From positions 1 to 63,294 of the forward strand of contig ONBW01000005.1 of the NCBI GenBank assembly GCA_900316165.1: 63,294 nucleotides of DNA, written 5' to 3'. Below are positions 49,948 through 58,098 of the stretch, piece after piece (position 1 is the stretch's first letter; each line of letters opens with the position of its first letter). The stretch is from an uncultured Lachnospiraceae bacterium. GTDB lineage: Bacteria; Bacillota; Clostridia; Lachnospirales; Lachnospiraceae. The translations under genes and the position numbers were made by a program. The notes under the pieces are model-generated. The model worked only from the letters and a program-made list of their open reading frames with translations, had not been told where the DNA came from and made no database searches.

Positions 49948-51273
49948 ATGGACGTAAGCTATCAGAGAAGTCCGAACAGGAGCTACATGATCCTGTCCGG
50001 CGAAGAATCAGGTGAAGGTTATGAGGAGGAGATGCTCAGGCAGAATGCGGTCACTCTGCTTCTTTCATTTTATATGATTGAACTCGACAAGGGACTTCAG
50101 GTGTGGTACGACATCACGAGACTGCGCTCGGTCAGGGATATCGTAAGGCAGGAGGGCGTTACCGTCGAGAATATCTATATGTTTTTAAACGGTATTGCCA
50201 CTGCGTTTTCGATGCTTTCGCAGTATCTGATAAGTCAGAAAAATATTATTATAGATCCTGATACTGTGTATTTTGACAGGGAAACGCCTCCTGGAGTAAG
50301 GCTCTGCTACTGCCCGCTGGTGCATGAGGATTACAGCGCACAGCTGCAGGGACTGATGTCGTTTTTTATGGAGGAGGTCGACCATGAAAAGGACCAGATA
50401 ACAAAGCTTGTATACGAGCTCTATGAGATGTGTCAGGACCCGGTGTCGCTCGAGGAGCTGGTCGATGCTGTAAGGCGTGAGATGCCGGATGACATTAATG
50501 AGAAAGCGGTAATTAAGGATATATCTTTTGATGGGCCGATTTCAAGGGAACCAGGGGAATTTTCTGTGCAGCAGGATTTAGAACAGTCTTATTTGTCTAA
50601 GGATGCGGAGCCGTCATCTACATCCAAGGATAGAAAGCTGTTTTCTTCAAAGGAACGAAGAACTTTTACTCCGTCTAAGGATCGGATGATCAGCGAATAC
50701 AGCAGTGATCCTTATGAGGAGGAGCAAGCTGTCATTCCAAAGAAAAAAGCTAAAAGATGGGACAATATGTCTTTAGGAGAGAGGATTAAGGGATTTTTTG
50801 CTGAAAAATTCCCAGTCCTGGCTAAAACTGGAAAAAAGGGCAGGAAAAATCAGGAGGACCAGAGTGATGCTCCTCACGATTTCTCTCAGGATTTTGTGTT
50901 TGACCCGGATACAGATATTCTCACAAAGACTGTATTTATGAAGCCTGAAAATGAGAATGATCATACATCGGAGGCTGGTTTTCAGGGCGTGCTGATCTAT
51001 GACGGTAAGGACGGGGAGCAAAACCACTATATAAATGGCTCGAGCTTCAGGATTGGCAGCCAGGAAAATGATAATGAGGCTGTGCTGCATTCGAAGGTGG
51101 TCAGCCGTCACCATGCTATGATAACAAAGTCTGGCAGCAGTTTTTTTATAGAGGATCTGAATTCGACAAACGGGACCTATGTGAATGGGACTCTTTTACC
51201 TTATCATGATAAGGTAAAGCTTAAGAAAATGGATCAGATAGTTTTTGCAGATGTGGCTTATCATATCATTTGA
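49948..51273 (+). CDS. DUF6382 and FHA domain protein
   Basis: A 441-residue cytosolic protein. Residues about 1-175 match DUF6382 (SYMILSGEE, TLLLSFYMIELDKGLQVWYD, SQYLISQKNIIIDPDTVYFD), a domain found next to FHA domains in Clostridia with a pseudokinase-like feel. A charged Ser/Lys-rich linker spans 200-340. The C-terminal FHA domain (about 345-441) is complete: FRIGSQENDNEAVL, SRHHAMI and DLNSTNGTYVNG carry the phosphothreonine-binding residues. It ends the Tad operon and could couple pilus assembly to Ser/Thr kinase signalling; no kinase or phosphatase gene lies in the window. Confidence 0.78.
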   Translation: MDVSYQRSPNRSYMILSGEESGEGYEEEMLRQNAVTLLLSFYMIELDKGLQVWYDITRLRSVRDIVRQEGVTVENIYMFLNGIATAFSMLSQYLISQKNIIIDPDTVYFDRETPPGVRLCYCPLVHEDYSAQLQGLMSFFMEEVDHEKDQITKLVYELYEMCQDPVSLEELVDAVRREMPDDINEKAVIKDISFDGPISREPGEFSVQQDLEQSYLSKDAEPSSTSKDRKLFSSKERRTFTPSKDRMISEYSSDPYEEEQAVIPKKKAKRWDNMSLGERIKGFFAEKFPVLAKTGKKGRKNQEDQSDAPHDFSQDFVFDPDTDILTKTVFMKPENENDHTSEAGFQGVLIYDGKDGEQNHYINGSSFRIGSQENDNEAVLHSKVVSRHHAMITKSGSSFFIEDLNSTNGTYVNGTLLPYHDKVKLKKMDQIVFADVAYHII

Positions 51274-51280
51274 TTTTATT

Positions 51281-51341
51281 GCCCCAAGAGCTTATACTAT
51301 TAGAGATGGTGTACGTTCATCTCAAATAAAAAGCAAGGGGC
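51281..51341 (+). promoter_or_regulatory. Structured leader of the flavodoxin-SCP2 gene
   Basis: GCCCC (51281-51285) can pair with GGGGC (51337-51341), which contains most of the ribosome binding site AAGGGG; inside it GAGATG (51303-51308) pairs with CATCTC (51318-51323) around a 9-nt loop. Either a poor terminator for the Tad operon or a translational control hairpin. Confidence 0.35.
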
Positions 51342-51348
51342 TTTACTT

Positions 51349-52341
51349 ATGAAGATAAATATATACTATGGCGGCAGGGGAGTCCTCGATGATCCGACCA
51401 TTTACGTGCTTTCACAGACTGAGAAAGTTTTAGGTGAGCTGCGCGTAGAGGTTAACCGGTATAATATTTACGAGGCGAAGAATTCTATTTCTACTCTGCC
51501 TTCTACTCTAAAAGGGGTGGATGGAATTATCCTGGCCACGACTGTTGAGTGGCTTGGAATCGGCGGGTTCATGACTCAGTTTCTCGATGCCTGCTGGCTT
51601 TATGGAGACAAGGACGAGATTGCGAAGATCTACATGCAGCCTATCGTCATTTCGACTACCTATGGTGAGAGAGAAGCTGTGCTTACACTTGAGAATGCAT
51701 GGCAGATCCTTGGAGGCCAGCTCTGCAGCGGCTTCTGCGGATATGTGGACGGAGTCTCGACTATTAGAGACAATCCCGAATATCACCGTATCATTGAAAA
51801 GAAGGCTGAGAACCTTTACAGGACTATCTCTTCTCATACAAAGAGTCTGCCAAGCAGTAATCAGGCGGTAAGACAGTCTGTCCTTCGTACACGGACTATG
51901 CAGCTTACTCCACAGGAGAGTGAGCAGCTTTCTGAGTATGCTGCCGACGATGCCTATGTGGCTCAGCAGAAGGAGGATATAAAGGAGCTGTCTTCTATGT
52001 ACAGAAGTCTCCTCGGAAATGACGGAGAGAAGGCTGAAACTGAGTTCTTAAACGCTTTTCAGTCTCATTTCCATGAGAAGGCCGATCTTTCGATGACTGC
52101 GGCTTTTCTGATTGAGGGCAGAGACAAGCCTTTAGTGGTAAAAGTAAACGGGTCTGACCTGAATGTGGCCTATGAGGATTGTAATAGTGCAAAGGTCATG
52201 GCTCATCTGACTGAGGGTACTATGAATGAGATCACTTCTGGCAGGATGACTTTCCAGAGAGCTTTTAATACTGGTCTTATGACAGCGAAGGGTACCTTTG
52301 CTGATCTGAGAATTTTGGACGATATATTTATCTTTTCATAA
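51349..52341 (+). CDS. Flavodoxin-like/SCP2 sterol-carrier domain fusion protein
   Basis: A 330-residue protein in two parts. Residues 1-165 are a flavodoxin-like/NADPH-dependent FMN reductase fold (INIYYGGRGVLDDP, GVDGIILATTVEWLGIGGFM, QPIVISTTYGE). Residues about 225-330 resemble an SCP2 sterol-carrier domain (TEFLNAFQSHFHEKAD, LVVKVNGSDLNVAYED, MTFQRAFNTGLMTAKG, the last being the typical end of SCP2). The linker is helical. SCP2 domains bind lipids or acyl-CoA, so a flavin reductase with a hydrophobic ligand is one idea, but no substrate is known. The gene is monocistronic or read with the HIT gene 15 bp downstream. Confidence 0.72.
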   Translation: MKINIYYGGRGVLDDPTIYVLSQTEKVLGELRVEVNRYNIYEAKNSISTLPSTLKGVDGIILATTVEWLGIGGFMTQFLDACWLYGDKDEIAKIYMQPIVISTTYGEREAVLTLENAWQILGGQLCSGFCGYVDGVSTIRDNPEYHRIIEKKAENLYRTISSHTKSLPSSNQAVRQSVLRTRTMQLTPQESEQLSEYAADDAYVAQQKEDIKELSSMYRSLLGNDGEKAETEFLNAFQSHFHEKADLSMTAAFLIEGRDKPLVVKVNGSDLNVAYEDCNSAKVMAHLTEGTMNEITSGRMTFQRAFNTGLMTAKGTFADLRILDDIFIFS

Positions 52342-52356
52342 CAGGAGGCAACACAA

Positions 52357-52773
52357 ATGAAAGATGACAACTGCATTTTCTGCAAGCTTGCAAATGGTGA
52401 TATCCCTACGAATAAAATCTACGAGGATGACCTTTTTACAGTAATTCTCGATGCGGATCCGGTAAGCCGTGGTCATGCTCTTATTCTTCCAAAGAATCAC
52501 TATGCGAATATTTTTGAGCTGGGTGATAAGGAGGCTGCGGCCATCTTCCCATTAGCGAAGAAGCTTGCTGCTCATATGAAGGATGTGCTTGGCTGCGATG
52601 GCTTTAATGTGCTCCAGAATAATGGTGAGACTGCTGGCCAGTCTGTTTTCCATTTCCATATGCATCTGATTCCGAGATATAAGGATGCGCCAAACAATGA
52701 TGGCCTTCTCGGCTTTACACATGCGGGGCTTTCTGAGGATGAGATAAAAGAGATCTGCAAGAAATTACAGTAA
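52357..52773 (+). CDS. HIT-family nucleotide hydrolase
   Basis: A 138-residue histidine-triad protein of the HINT group: an N-terminal CIFCKLANGDIPTNKIYEDD with zinc-type cysteines, and the triad VFHFHMHLIPRY near 95-106 (HxHxH). Relatives hydrolyse AMP-lysine or other nucleoside phosphoramidates. AGGAGG lies 8 bp before the ATG, and a strong terminator lies after the stop. Confidence 0.93.
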   Translation: MKDDNCIFCKLANGDIPTNKIYEDDLFTVILDADPVSRGHALILPKNHYANIFELGDKEAAAIFPLAKKLAAHMKDVLGCDGFNVLQNNGETAGQSVFHFHMHLIPRYKDAPNNDGLLGFTHAGLSEDEIKEICKKLQ

Positions 52774-52778
52774 ATAAC

Positions 52779-52827
52779 AGCCTGCATTCGAATTGACCTG
52801 AATGTCATTCGTTTGCAGGCTTTTTTA
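52779..52827 (+). terminator. Intrinsic terminator after the HIT gene
   Basis: AGCCTGCATTCGAAT pairs with ATTCGTTTGCAGGCT with two mismatches, followed by TTTTTTA. Confidence 0.88.
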
Positions 52828-52880
52828 TTTAACCGTGTCAAAACGCGACAATCGTTCGCCATTTATCGTGGCAGTTGTTG

Positions 52881-53945
52881 TTAAAGTGAATTCTCTTTTA
52901 TCAAATCTACAATTTTCTTAATAGAGTCCATCTGTCCGCTTTCTGACATGGCTTTCTTGTATTCGTCCTTATGGTCGGCTACGTAGTGAATCGCCTCGGA
53001 AAGCGTTTTTTCATTTACCTGTTCCTCCTCTATGACGTAGGAGAAGCCCTGCTTCTTAAAGGAGTTTGCGTTAAGTATCTGGTCGCCGCGGGAGGCGTTT
53101 CTCGATAGTGGGATCAGGATATTTGGCTTGTGGAGTGCTAACAGCTCACAGATGGCGTTCGCGCCGGCTCTTGATATCACAAGGTCTGCTGCTGCGAACA
53201 GGTCTGGAAGCTCCTTACTGATGTATTCGTACTGTACATAGCCCTTCTTTCCATCGAGCGAGTGGTCGATATTTCCCTTGCCACAGAGGTGGATGATCTC
53301 GAATCTTTCGAGCAGCTCGTCTAAAGCTCCTCTGACCGCGTTATTTATGAATACTGAACCGAGAGAGCCTCCTATAATAAGAAGGATTGGCTTTTCTCCT
53401 GGGAGTCCTGTGAATTCAAGGGCTTTCTGCCTGTCTCCGTGGAGAAGCTGCTGCCTGATCGGTGAGCCGGTGAGGACGCCCTTTCCCTCCGGAAGGTATT
53501 TAAGAGTTTCCGGGAAATTACAGCAGATCTTTACGGCTCCGCGCATTGCTATTCGGTTTGCAAGACCCGGGGTCATATCGGACTCGTGAATTATGGCTGG
53601 TACGTGCAGTGATTTGGCCGCCAGTACTACAGGTACGGATACAAATCCACCCTTGCTGAAGATGATGGCCGGTTTGATTTTCTTAATTAAAGAGCGGGCC
53701 TGTCCATAGCCGTGGATTACGCGGAATGGATCCGAAAAGTTCTTCCAATCGAAGTAACGGCGAAGCTTTCCTGAGCTGATCCCGTGATACGGTATTCCTT
53801 CCTTTTCGATAAGCTCTTTCTCCATTCCGTTGTAGGAGCCGATGTACTCGACCTCATAGCCGGCCTCCTTTAAGGCCGGGAGAAGTGCAATGTTCGGGGT
53901 GACATGTCCGGCAGTGCCTCCACCGGTAAGTATTATTTTCTTCAT
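52881..53945 (-). CDS. murG: UDP-GlcNAc:lipid I N-acetylglucosaminyltransferase
   Basis: A 354-residue GT28 enzyme that converts lipid I to lipid II on the cytoplasmic membrane face. The donor/lipid loops TGGGTAGHVTPNIALLPAL (7-25) and SKGGFVSVPVVLAAK near 94-108, LLIIGGSLGSVFINN near 186-200, and ISRAGANAICELLALHKPNILIP near 255-280 are the MurG signatures. It is outside a division/cell-wall cluster here, standing alone on the minus strand, convergent with the HIT gene. AGAGG lies 10 bp before the ATG, and a TATAAT is about 30 bp further up on its strand. Confidence 0.95.
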   Translation of the reverse strand: MKKIILTGGGTAGHVTPNIALLPALKEAGYEVEYIGSYNGMEKELIEKEGIPYHGISSGKLRRYFDWKNFSDPFRVIHGYGQARSLIKKIKPAIIFSKGGFVSVPVVLAAKSLHVPAIIHESDMTPGLANRIAMRGAVKICCNFPETLKYLPEGKGVLTGSPIRQQLLHGDRQKALEFTGLPGEKPILLIIGGSLGSVFINNAVRGALDELLERFEIIHLCGKGNIDHSLDGKKGYVQYEYISKELPDLFAAADLVISRAGANAICELLALHKPNILIPLSRNASRGDQILNANSFKKQGFSYVIEEEQVNEKTLSEAIHYVADHKDEYKKAMSESGQMDSIKKIVDLIKENSL

Positions 53946-54158
53946 TAGGATTTAACCTCTTTCATTAGCATTCTGTGATTATACTGTTATAAAAATATTC
54001 TTGATTGATAAAAAATATAACAGATTAGTTAGAACTATGATAAAAATTTAAGCAGTTAAGTTTTTTTGTGTTCAAACTAACAGTTTTATGATACAATTCA
54101 TTAGGAAAAAGTCAAGTCATCCGGCAAAAGACTCGCCGGATTTATGGAGGTACTTAAA

Positions 54159-55739
54159 ATGACCAATTGGAACAATCTGGATACACTGGCTACTTATAAA
54201 GAGCTTCAGCAGTCTACACCAGTTGACGTAAAGGATGTCATGAGTGGTGAGAACGGAGCTAAGAGGGTTAAGAATTATCAGGTACCTATGGCAGCAGGCT
54301 TTGTATTTAACTATGCAGCAAGACCTGTTGACGACGATATTCTCAAGGCTCTTGTAGTTTTAGCAAATGAGGCTCAGCTCGCTGATAAATTCGAGGAGCT
54401 TTATAATGGAGCAGTTATAAATACAGGAGAGAACAGACTCGTTCTTCATCATCTGACCAGAGGACAGCTGGGCAAGGATGTAATTGCCGATGGCGTAAAT
54501 AAGAGAGATTTCTATGTAGAGCAGCAGAAGAGAATCGCTGACTTCGCTGATAAGGTTCACAATGGTGAAATCGTAAATGAAAAGGGCGAGAAGTTCACCT
54601 CTGTAGTACAGATAGGTATCGGCGGAAGCGACCTTGGTCCTCGTGCCATGTATATCGCTCTTGAGAACTGGGCTAAGAAGAACGGTAAGTTCAAAATGGA
54701 TGCTCACTTCATCAGTAATGTAGATCCTGATGATGCTTCAGCTGTTCTTGCTGATGTAGATGTAGCTCATGCTATCTTCATTCTCGTATCAAAGTCTGGT
54801 ACTACTCTTGAGACTCTTACAAATGAGTCATTCGTAAAGGACGCTTTAACTAAAGAGGGCCTTGATCCTGCTAAGCATATGATCGCTGTAACCAGTGAGA
54901 CTTCTCCACTCGCAAAGAGCCCGGATTATCTCAGTGCTTTCTATATGGACGACTATATCGGAGGCCGTTACTCTTCAACTTCTGCTGTAGGTGGAGCTGT
55001 TCTTTCGCTGGCTTATGGACCTGATGTATTCGCTGACTTCCTCAAGGGTGCTGCAGAAGAGGATAAGATTGCTGCTGAGAGAGATCCTATGAAGAATCCT
55101 GATATGCTCGATGCCTTAATTGGTGTATATGAGAGAAACGTTCTTGGATATCCAAGTACCGCTGTTCTTCCATACTCACAGGCTTTAAGCCGTTTCCCTG
55201 CTCATTTACAGCAGCTCGATATGGAGTCAAACGGTAAGTCTGTAAACCGTTTCGGAGATCCTGTTTCTTATCCTACTGGTCCTGTAATCTTTGGTGAGCC
55301 GGGAACCAATGGTCAGCATTCTTTCTATCAGCTGCTTCATCAGGGTACTGATATCGTTCCTCTTCAGTTCATCGGTTTCAAGAAGAGCCAGCTCGAGAAC
55401 GATGTAGAAATCCAGGGTTCTACCAGCCAGCAGAAGCTCAAGGCTAATGTGGCTGCTCAGATCGTGGCTTTCGCCTGCGGTAAGTCTGATGAGAATCTGA
55501 ACAAGAACTTCAGAGGTGGCAGACCTTCAAGTATCATCGTCGGTGAGCAGGTAACTCCTGAGGCTCTTGGCGCTCTGCTCGCTCACTTCGAGAACAAGGT
55601 AATGTTCCAGGGATTCCTGTGGAATGTCAACAGCTTCGACCAGGAGGGCGTTCAGCTCGGTAAGACTCTCGCTAAGAAGGTTCTTGCTGGTGATATGTCT
55701 GATGCTCTTAAAGAGTACGCTGATCTCCTCGAAATCTGA
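54159..55739 (+). CDS. pgi: Glucose-6-phosphate isomerase
   Basis: A 526-residue phosphoglucose isomerase of glycolysis. The start is ATG 54159, 7 bp after GGAGG. Signatures: IGIGGSDLGPRAMYIAL near 152-168, VSKSGTTLETLTNES near 210-224, GRYSSTSAVGGAVLS near 268-282, the catalytic glutamate in MESNGKSVNR, and QHSFYQLLHQGTDIVP with the catalytic histidine. The codon use is strongly biased (abundant GCT, GTT, CTT), suggesting high expression. A hairpin (ATCCGGC/GCCGGAT, 54118-54142) lies just before the ribosome binding site. A terminator follows 60 bp after the stop. Confidence 0.95.
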   Translation: MTNWNNLDTLATYKELQQSTPVDVKDVMSGENGAKRVKNYQVPMAAGFVFNYAARPVDDDILKALVVLANEAQLADKFEELYNGAVINTGENRLVLHHLTRGQLGKDVIADGVNKRDFYVEQQKRIADFADKVHNGEIVNEKGEKFTSVVQIGIGGSDLGPRAMYIALENWAKKNGKFKMDAHFISNVDPDDASAVLADVDVAHAIFILVSKSGTTLETLTNESFVKDALTKEGLDPAKHMIAVTSETSPLAKSPDYLSAFYMDDYIGGRYSSTSAVGGAVLSLAYGPDVFADFLKGAAEEDKIAAERDPMKNPDMLDALIGVYERNVLGYPSTAVLPYSQALSRFPAHLQQLDMESNGKSVNRFGDPVSYPTGPVIFGEPGTNGQHSFYQLLHQGTDIVPLQFIGFKKSQLENDVEIQGSTSQQKLKANVAAQIVAFACGKSDENLNKNFRGGRPSSIIVGEQVTPEALGALLAHFENKVMFQGFLWNVNSFDQEGVQLGKTLAKKVLAGDMSDALKEYADLLEI

Positions 55740-55798
55740 AAAAACATCTGTCCGCAAAGCAGGGCTCTGGCACTGCAGATGCAGATATAAATGAAAAA

Positions 55799-55851
55799 CA
55801 GCTGTCACAGCTCATGACTGTTCAGGTCAAAAGCTCTGTGGCAGCTTTTTT
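55799..55851. terminator. Intrinsic terminator between pgi and the convergent YolD-like gene
   Basis: AGCTGTCACAGCT and AGCTCTGTGGCAGCT form a long stem with a second small hairpin in the loop; T-run at 55846-55851. The A-tract before it gives a minus-strand T-run, so it can serve both directions. Confidence 0.75.
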
Positions 55852-56188
55852 AGTCCTGCGGATCCGAGGTATATGTCTCGGATATGTCTATGGCTGTTTC
55901 CTTATCGACCTCTTTTATCTCTTCATCAAATCCACGCAGCGCATCGAATGGGGCGAAAATCTTCGCACGGTTTAAGATATCCATACGCTGGTGGTGCAGC
56001 TCGGGACGGGGCAGGTCTATGATATCTGAATATTTGCTGGCGACAGATCTGCCGGCAGCTGTCCATTTATAATCGTCAGCTGAATTCGAGCGTTCGGCCA
56101 CACTTCTATTATCAGAATCTGATTTTTCGCCTATACTTCTATCAGCAGAATCAAGACTGTGATCATCAATTCTATCATCAGAGCTCAT
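55850..56188 (-). CDS. YolD-like protein of SOS cassette
   Basis: A 112-residue protein. The first 48 residues are Ser/Asp-rich and appear disordered. The rest matches the YolD-like family core: KYSDIIDLPRPELHHQRMDI, then RAKIFAPFDALRGFDEEIKE (conserved ...RAxxFxPFxALxGY...). Such proteins are regularly encoded next to Y-family polymerases and are thought to influence lesion bypass, in the position of UmuD. The gene overlaps the polymerase stop by 4 bp and belongs to the same operon. The N-terminal extension is longer than normal. Confidence 0.72.
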   Translation of the reverse strand: MSSDDRIDDHSLDSADRSIGEKSDSDNRSVAERSNSADDYKWTAAGRSVASKYSDIIDLPRPELHHQRMDILNRAKIFAPFDALRGFDEEIKEVDKETAIDISETYTSDPQD

Positions 56189-57636
56189 GCCTTGTGTCCT
56201 CCTATCTGACCATTTCTCTCAATCATCGTGGCGCCTTCGAGGAGGTTTGTACCCTTCAGGACTGCGTTCTTGCCGTACTTGTGGCGCATGTCGAGTAGGG
56301 CATCCTGAAGCTTCTGTTCCTTCATGCTTTCTTCGGTATCGTGAAAAAGTGTCATCTGTGTAAAACCACTGTCAGCAGCAACTCTGTTCGCACAGAGGGT
56401 AATCCTTCTGACAGAGAGGGAGCGGTCGACAATCTGCGTGAAAAGCTTCTCACATGCTGGGATGATGTCTGTATAAAGGGATGTGGGTTTCGGAAGCTTA
56501 GTGCTTCCGTGTGCTCCCTTTGGGACAAGCCGCCCGTAATGGTCGATATGCAGCGGACCAGTGTATGTGCCGTTATCTACGTCTATTCGGTCGTAGCCGA
56601 TATCCATCGTGATGCTGTCTGTCATGAGTCCCTTCTCGGTAAGCTGCCAGACTAAGCTGTCGGCCATCTCCGTAACTATGATGCGGGCCTTCTCATAAGG
56701 ATAAGGGCTCGAAAGGACCTGCCCCTCTGAGATGCTGTTCGTCGAAGGTCGGTAGTCCTTGATCTGCTTCATCGTGCATGGCTCATAGCCCCAGGCGTGG
56801 TCTATCATGAGCTCGGCATCGACGCCGAATTCTCTGAACAGCAGATCCTCGTTCGTAAGCGAAAATCTGGCGAGATCTCCCATCGTAAAAATACCCAGCC
56901 GTTTCAGGTGACGGACTGTACCGGGGCCGGTCATCCAGAAATCTGTAAGAGGCTTGTGATCCCAGAGCAGATAGCGGAAGGACTCCTCTGTAAGCTCCGC
57001 GACGCGGACGCCGTCCTTATCGGCGGGCGCGTGCTTGGCTACGATATCCATAGAAATCTTCGCTAAGTAGAGGTTCGATCCTATGCCGGCGGTCGCGGTT
57101 ATGCCGGTCGTATACAGCACTTCGCGGATCATAGTCATAGCCAGATCATGAGCGCTCATGCCATAGAGCTTCAGATATGAAGTTACATCGAGGAAGACCT
57201 CATCAATACTGTAGACTAAGGTGTCATCTGATGAGATGTATTTACCATAGATACCATAGATCTGGGCAGACTTCTTCAGGTAGGCTGCCATCTGAGGCTT
57301 CGCGATATAGAATGAGAGCTTGAGGGATGGGTCGGCAGCCAGGGCTTCAGAATTAAATGACTCTCCATGAAAGCCGGAATAGCCCAGCCTTTTGGCGCGT
57401 AGCAGGCGGTCAGAATTGATCTGCTTTACGGCCTGGATCACCTCAAAGAGGCGGGCGCGACCAGGAATGCCATATGCCTTCAGAGAGGGGGAAACGGCAA
57501 GGCAGATGGTCTTCTCGGTGCGGGAAGCGTCGGCTACCACGAGATTTGTCGTAAGCGGATCGAGACCTCTGAAAGCGCACTCCGCAGAGGCATAGTATGA
57601 CTTAAGGTCGATAGCGATGTATGTGTGGCCTGCCAC
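56185..57636 (-). CDS. Y-family DNA polymerase (UmuC/DinB-like)
   Basis: A 483-residue translesion polymerase. Catalytic acidic residues: AIDLKSYYASAECAF with D10 and E19 (the usual FYASVE appears as YYASAE), and VYSIDEVFLDVTSYL with SIDE at 143-146. The helix-hairpin-helix of the thumb (TGPGTVRHLKRLGIFTMGDL) and a little-finger domain follow. This UmuC branch is common in Firmicutes and mobile elements. AAAGGAGG lies before the ATG on the minus strand. It sits between the 97-residue gene and the YolD-like gene, with CGAAC-type damage-box half-sites upstream of the cassette. Confidence 0.92.
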   Translation of the reverse strand: MAGHTYIAIDLKSYYASAECAFRGLDPLTTNLVVADASRTEKTICLAVSPSLKAYGIPGRARLFEVIQAVKQINSDRLLRAKRLGYSGFHGESFNSEALAADPSLKLSFYIAKPQMAAYLKKSAQIYGIYGKYISSDDTLVYSIDEVFLDVTSYLKLYGMSAHDLAMTMIREVLYTTGITATAGIGSNLYLAKISMDIVAKHAPADKDGVRVAELTEESFRYLLWDHKPLTDFWMTGPGTVRHLKRLGIFTMGDLARFSLTNEDLLFREFGVDAELMIDHAWGYEPCTMKQIKDYRPSTNSISEGQVLSSPYPYEKARIIVTEMADSLVWQLTEKGLMTDSITMDIGYDRIDVDNGTYTGPLHIDHYGRLVPKGAHGSTKLPKPTSLYTDIIPACEKLFTQIVDRSLSVRRITLCANRVAADSGFTQMTLFHDTEESMKEQKLQDALLDMRHKYGKNAVLKGTNLLEGATMIERNGQIGGHKA

Positions 57637-57681
57637 AGAAGTATGCCTCCTTTCAAAAAAAGTGGCAGTGTAAAAATAAAA

Positions 57682-57975
57682 TCAGCTCATTTCTACAAAC
57701 CACCGTCCTACCCGTGATGGAAACAGGCGGCTGGCCCGTTCAAAAAACAGGTGCTTCTCCTGATCTCCAATCACGATAGTGTAGCAGTCTCCGGCATTTC
57801 CGCTGCCGGCCTCAGAGGCGGCAGGGCGGAAATCACGGACTGTAACAGGCAGGACGCGGCCGTTCCAGGTAATGGAAACGGGCTGCATGTATCCGGTCTG
57901 GTCAAAGACCGATTCCACTGTCACATAAATGCGTTTCGATTTATCTCCTTCCATTATAGCATTTCCGTCAGACAT
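57682..57975 (-). CDS. 97-residue protein heading the polymerase cassette, unknown function
   Basis: Starts at ATG 57975, 6 bp after GGAGG. The product begins MSDGNAIMEGDKSKRIYVTV and is mostly beta strands (QPVSITWNGRVLPVTVRDF, CYTIVIGDQEKHLFFERAS, VGRWFVEM). No known domain is recognised, but proteins of this size and type occur before umuC-like genes in Clostridia. It is the first gene of the operon under the putative SOS promoter; 45 bp separate it from the polymerase start. Confidence 0.65.
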   Translation of the reverse strand: MSDGNAIMEGDKSKRIYVTVESVFDQTGYMQPVSITWNGRVLPVTVRDFRPAASEAGSGNAGDCYTIVIGDQEKHLFFERASRLFPSRVGRWFVEMS

Positions 57976-57998
57976 AATGCACCTCCACCAAAAATAAA

Positions 57999-58071
57999 GT
58001 TCATATGTTCGATGATTAAATGCTAGCACACCTGTTCGAAAAAGTCAATCACAAAATAGAATGAACGTTCG
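57999..58071 (-). promoter_or_regulatory. Promoter with CGAAC-type (LexA-like) repeats
   Basis: On the minus strand TTGACT, a 17-bp spacer and TAGCAT form a promoter. CGAAC half-sites of the Gram-positive LexA box (CGAACNNNNGTTCG) occur three times, at complements of 58067-58071, 58034-58038 and 58007-58011, the middle one inside the spacer. The second half-sites are imperfect, so each site alone is weak. Confidence 0.45.
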
Positions 58072-58098
58072 ACAAACCAAACACAAGATATAGCTGAC

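Noticed and set aside
51281-51341. Intrinsic terminator of the Tad operon
   Set aside because: The GCCCC/GGGGC pairing is not followed by a T-run; I list it as a possible leader structure only.
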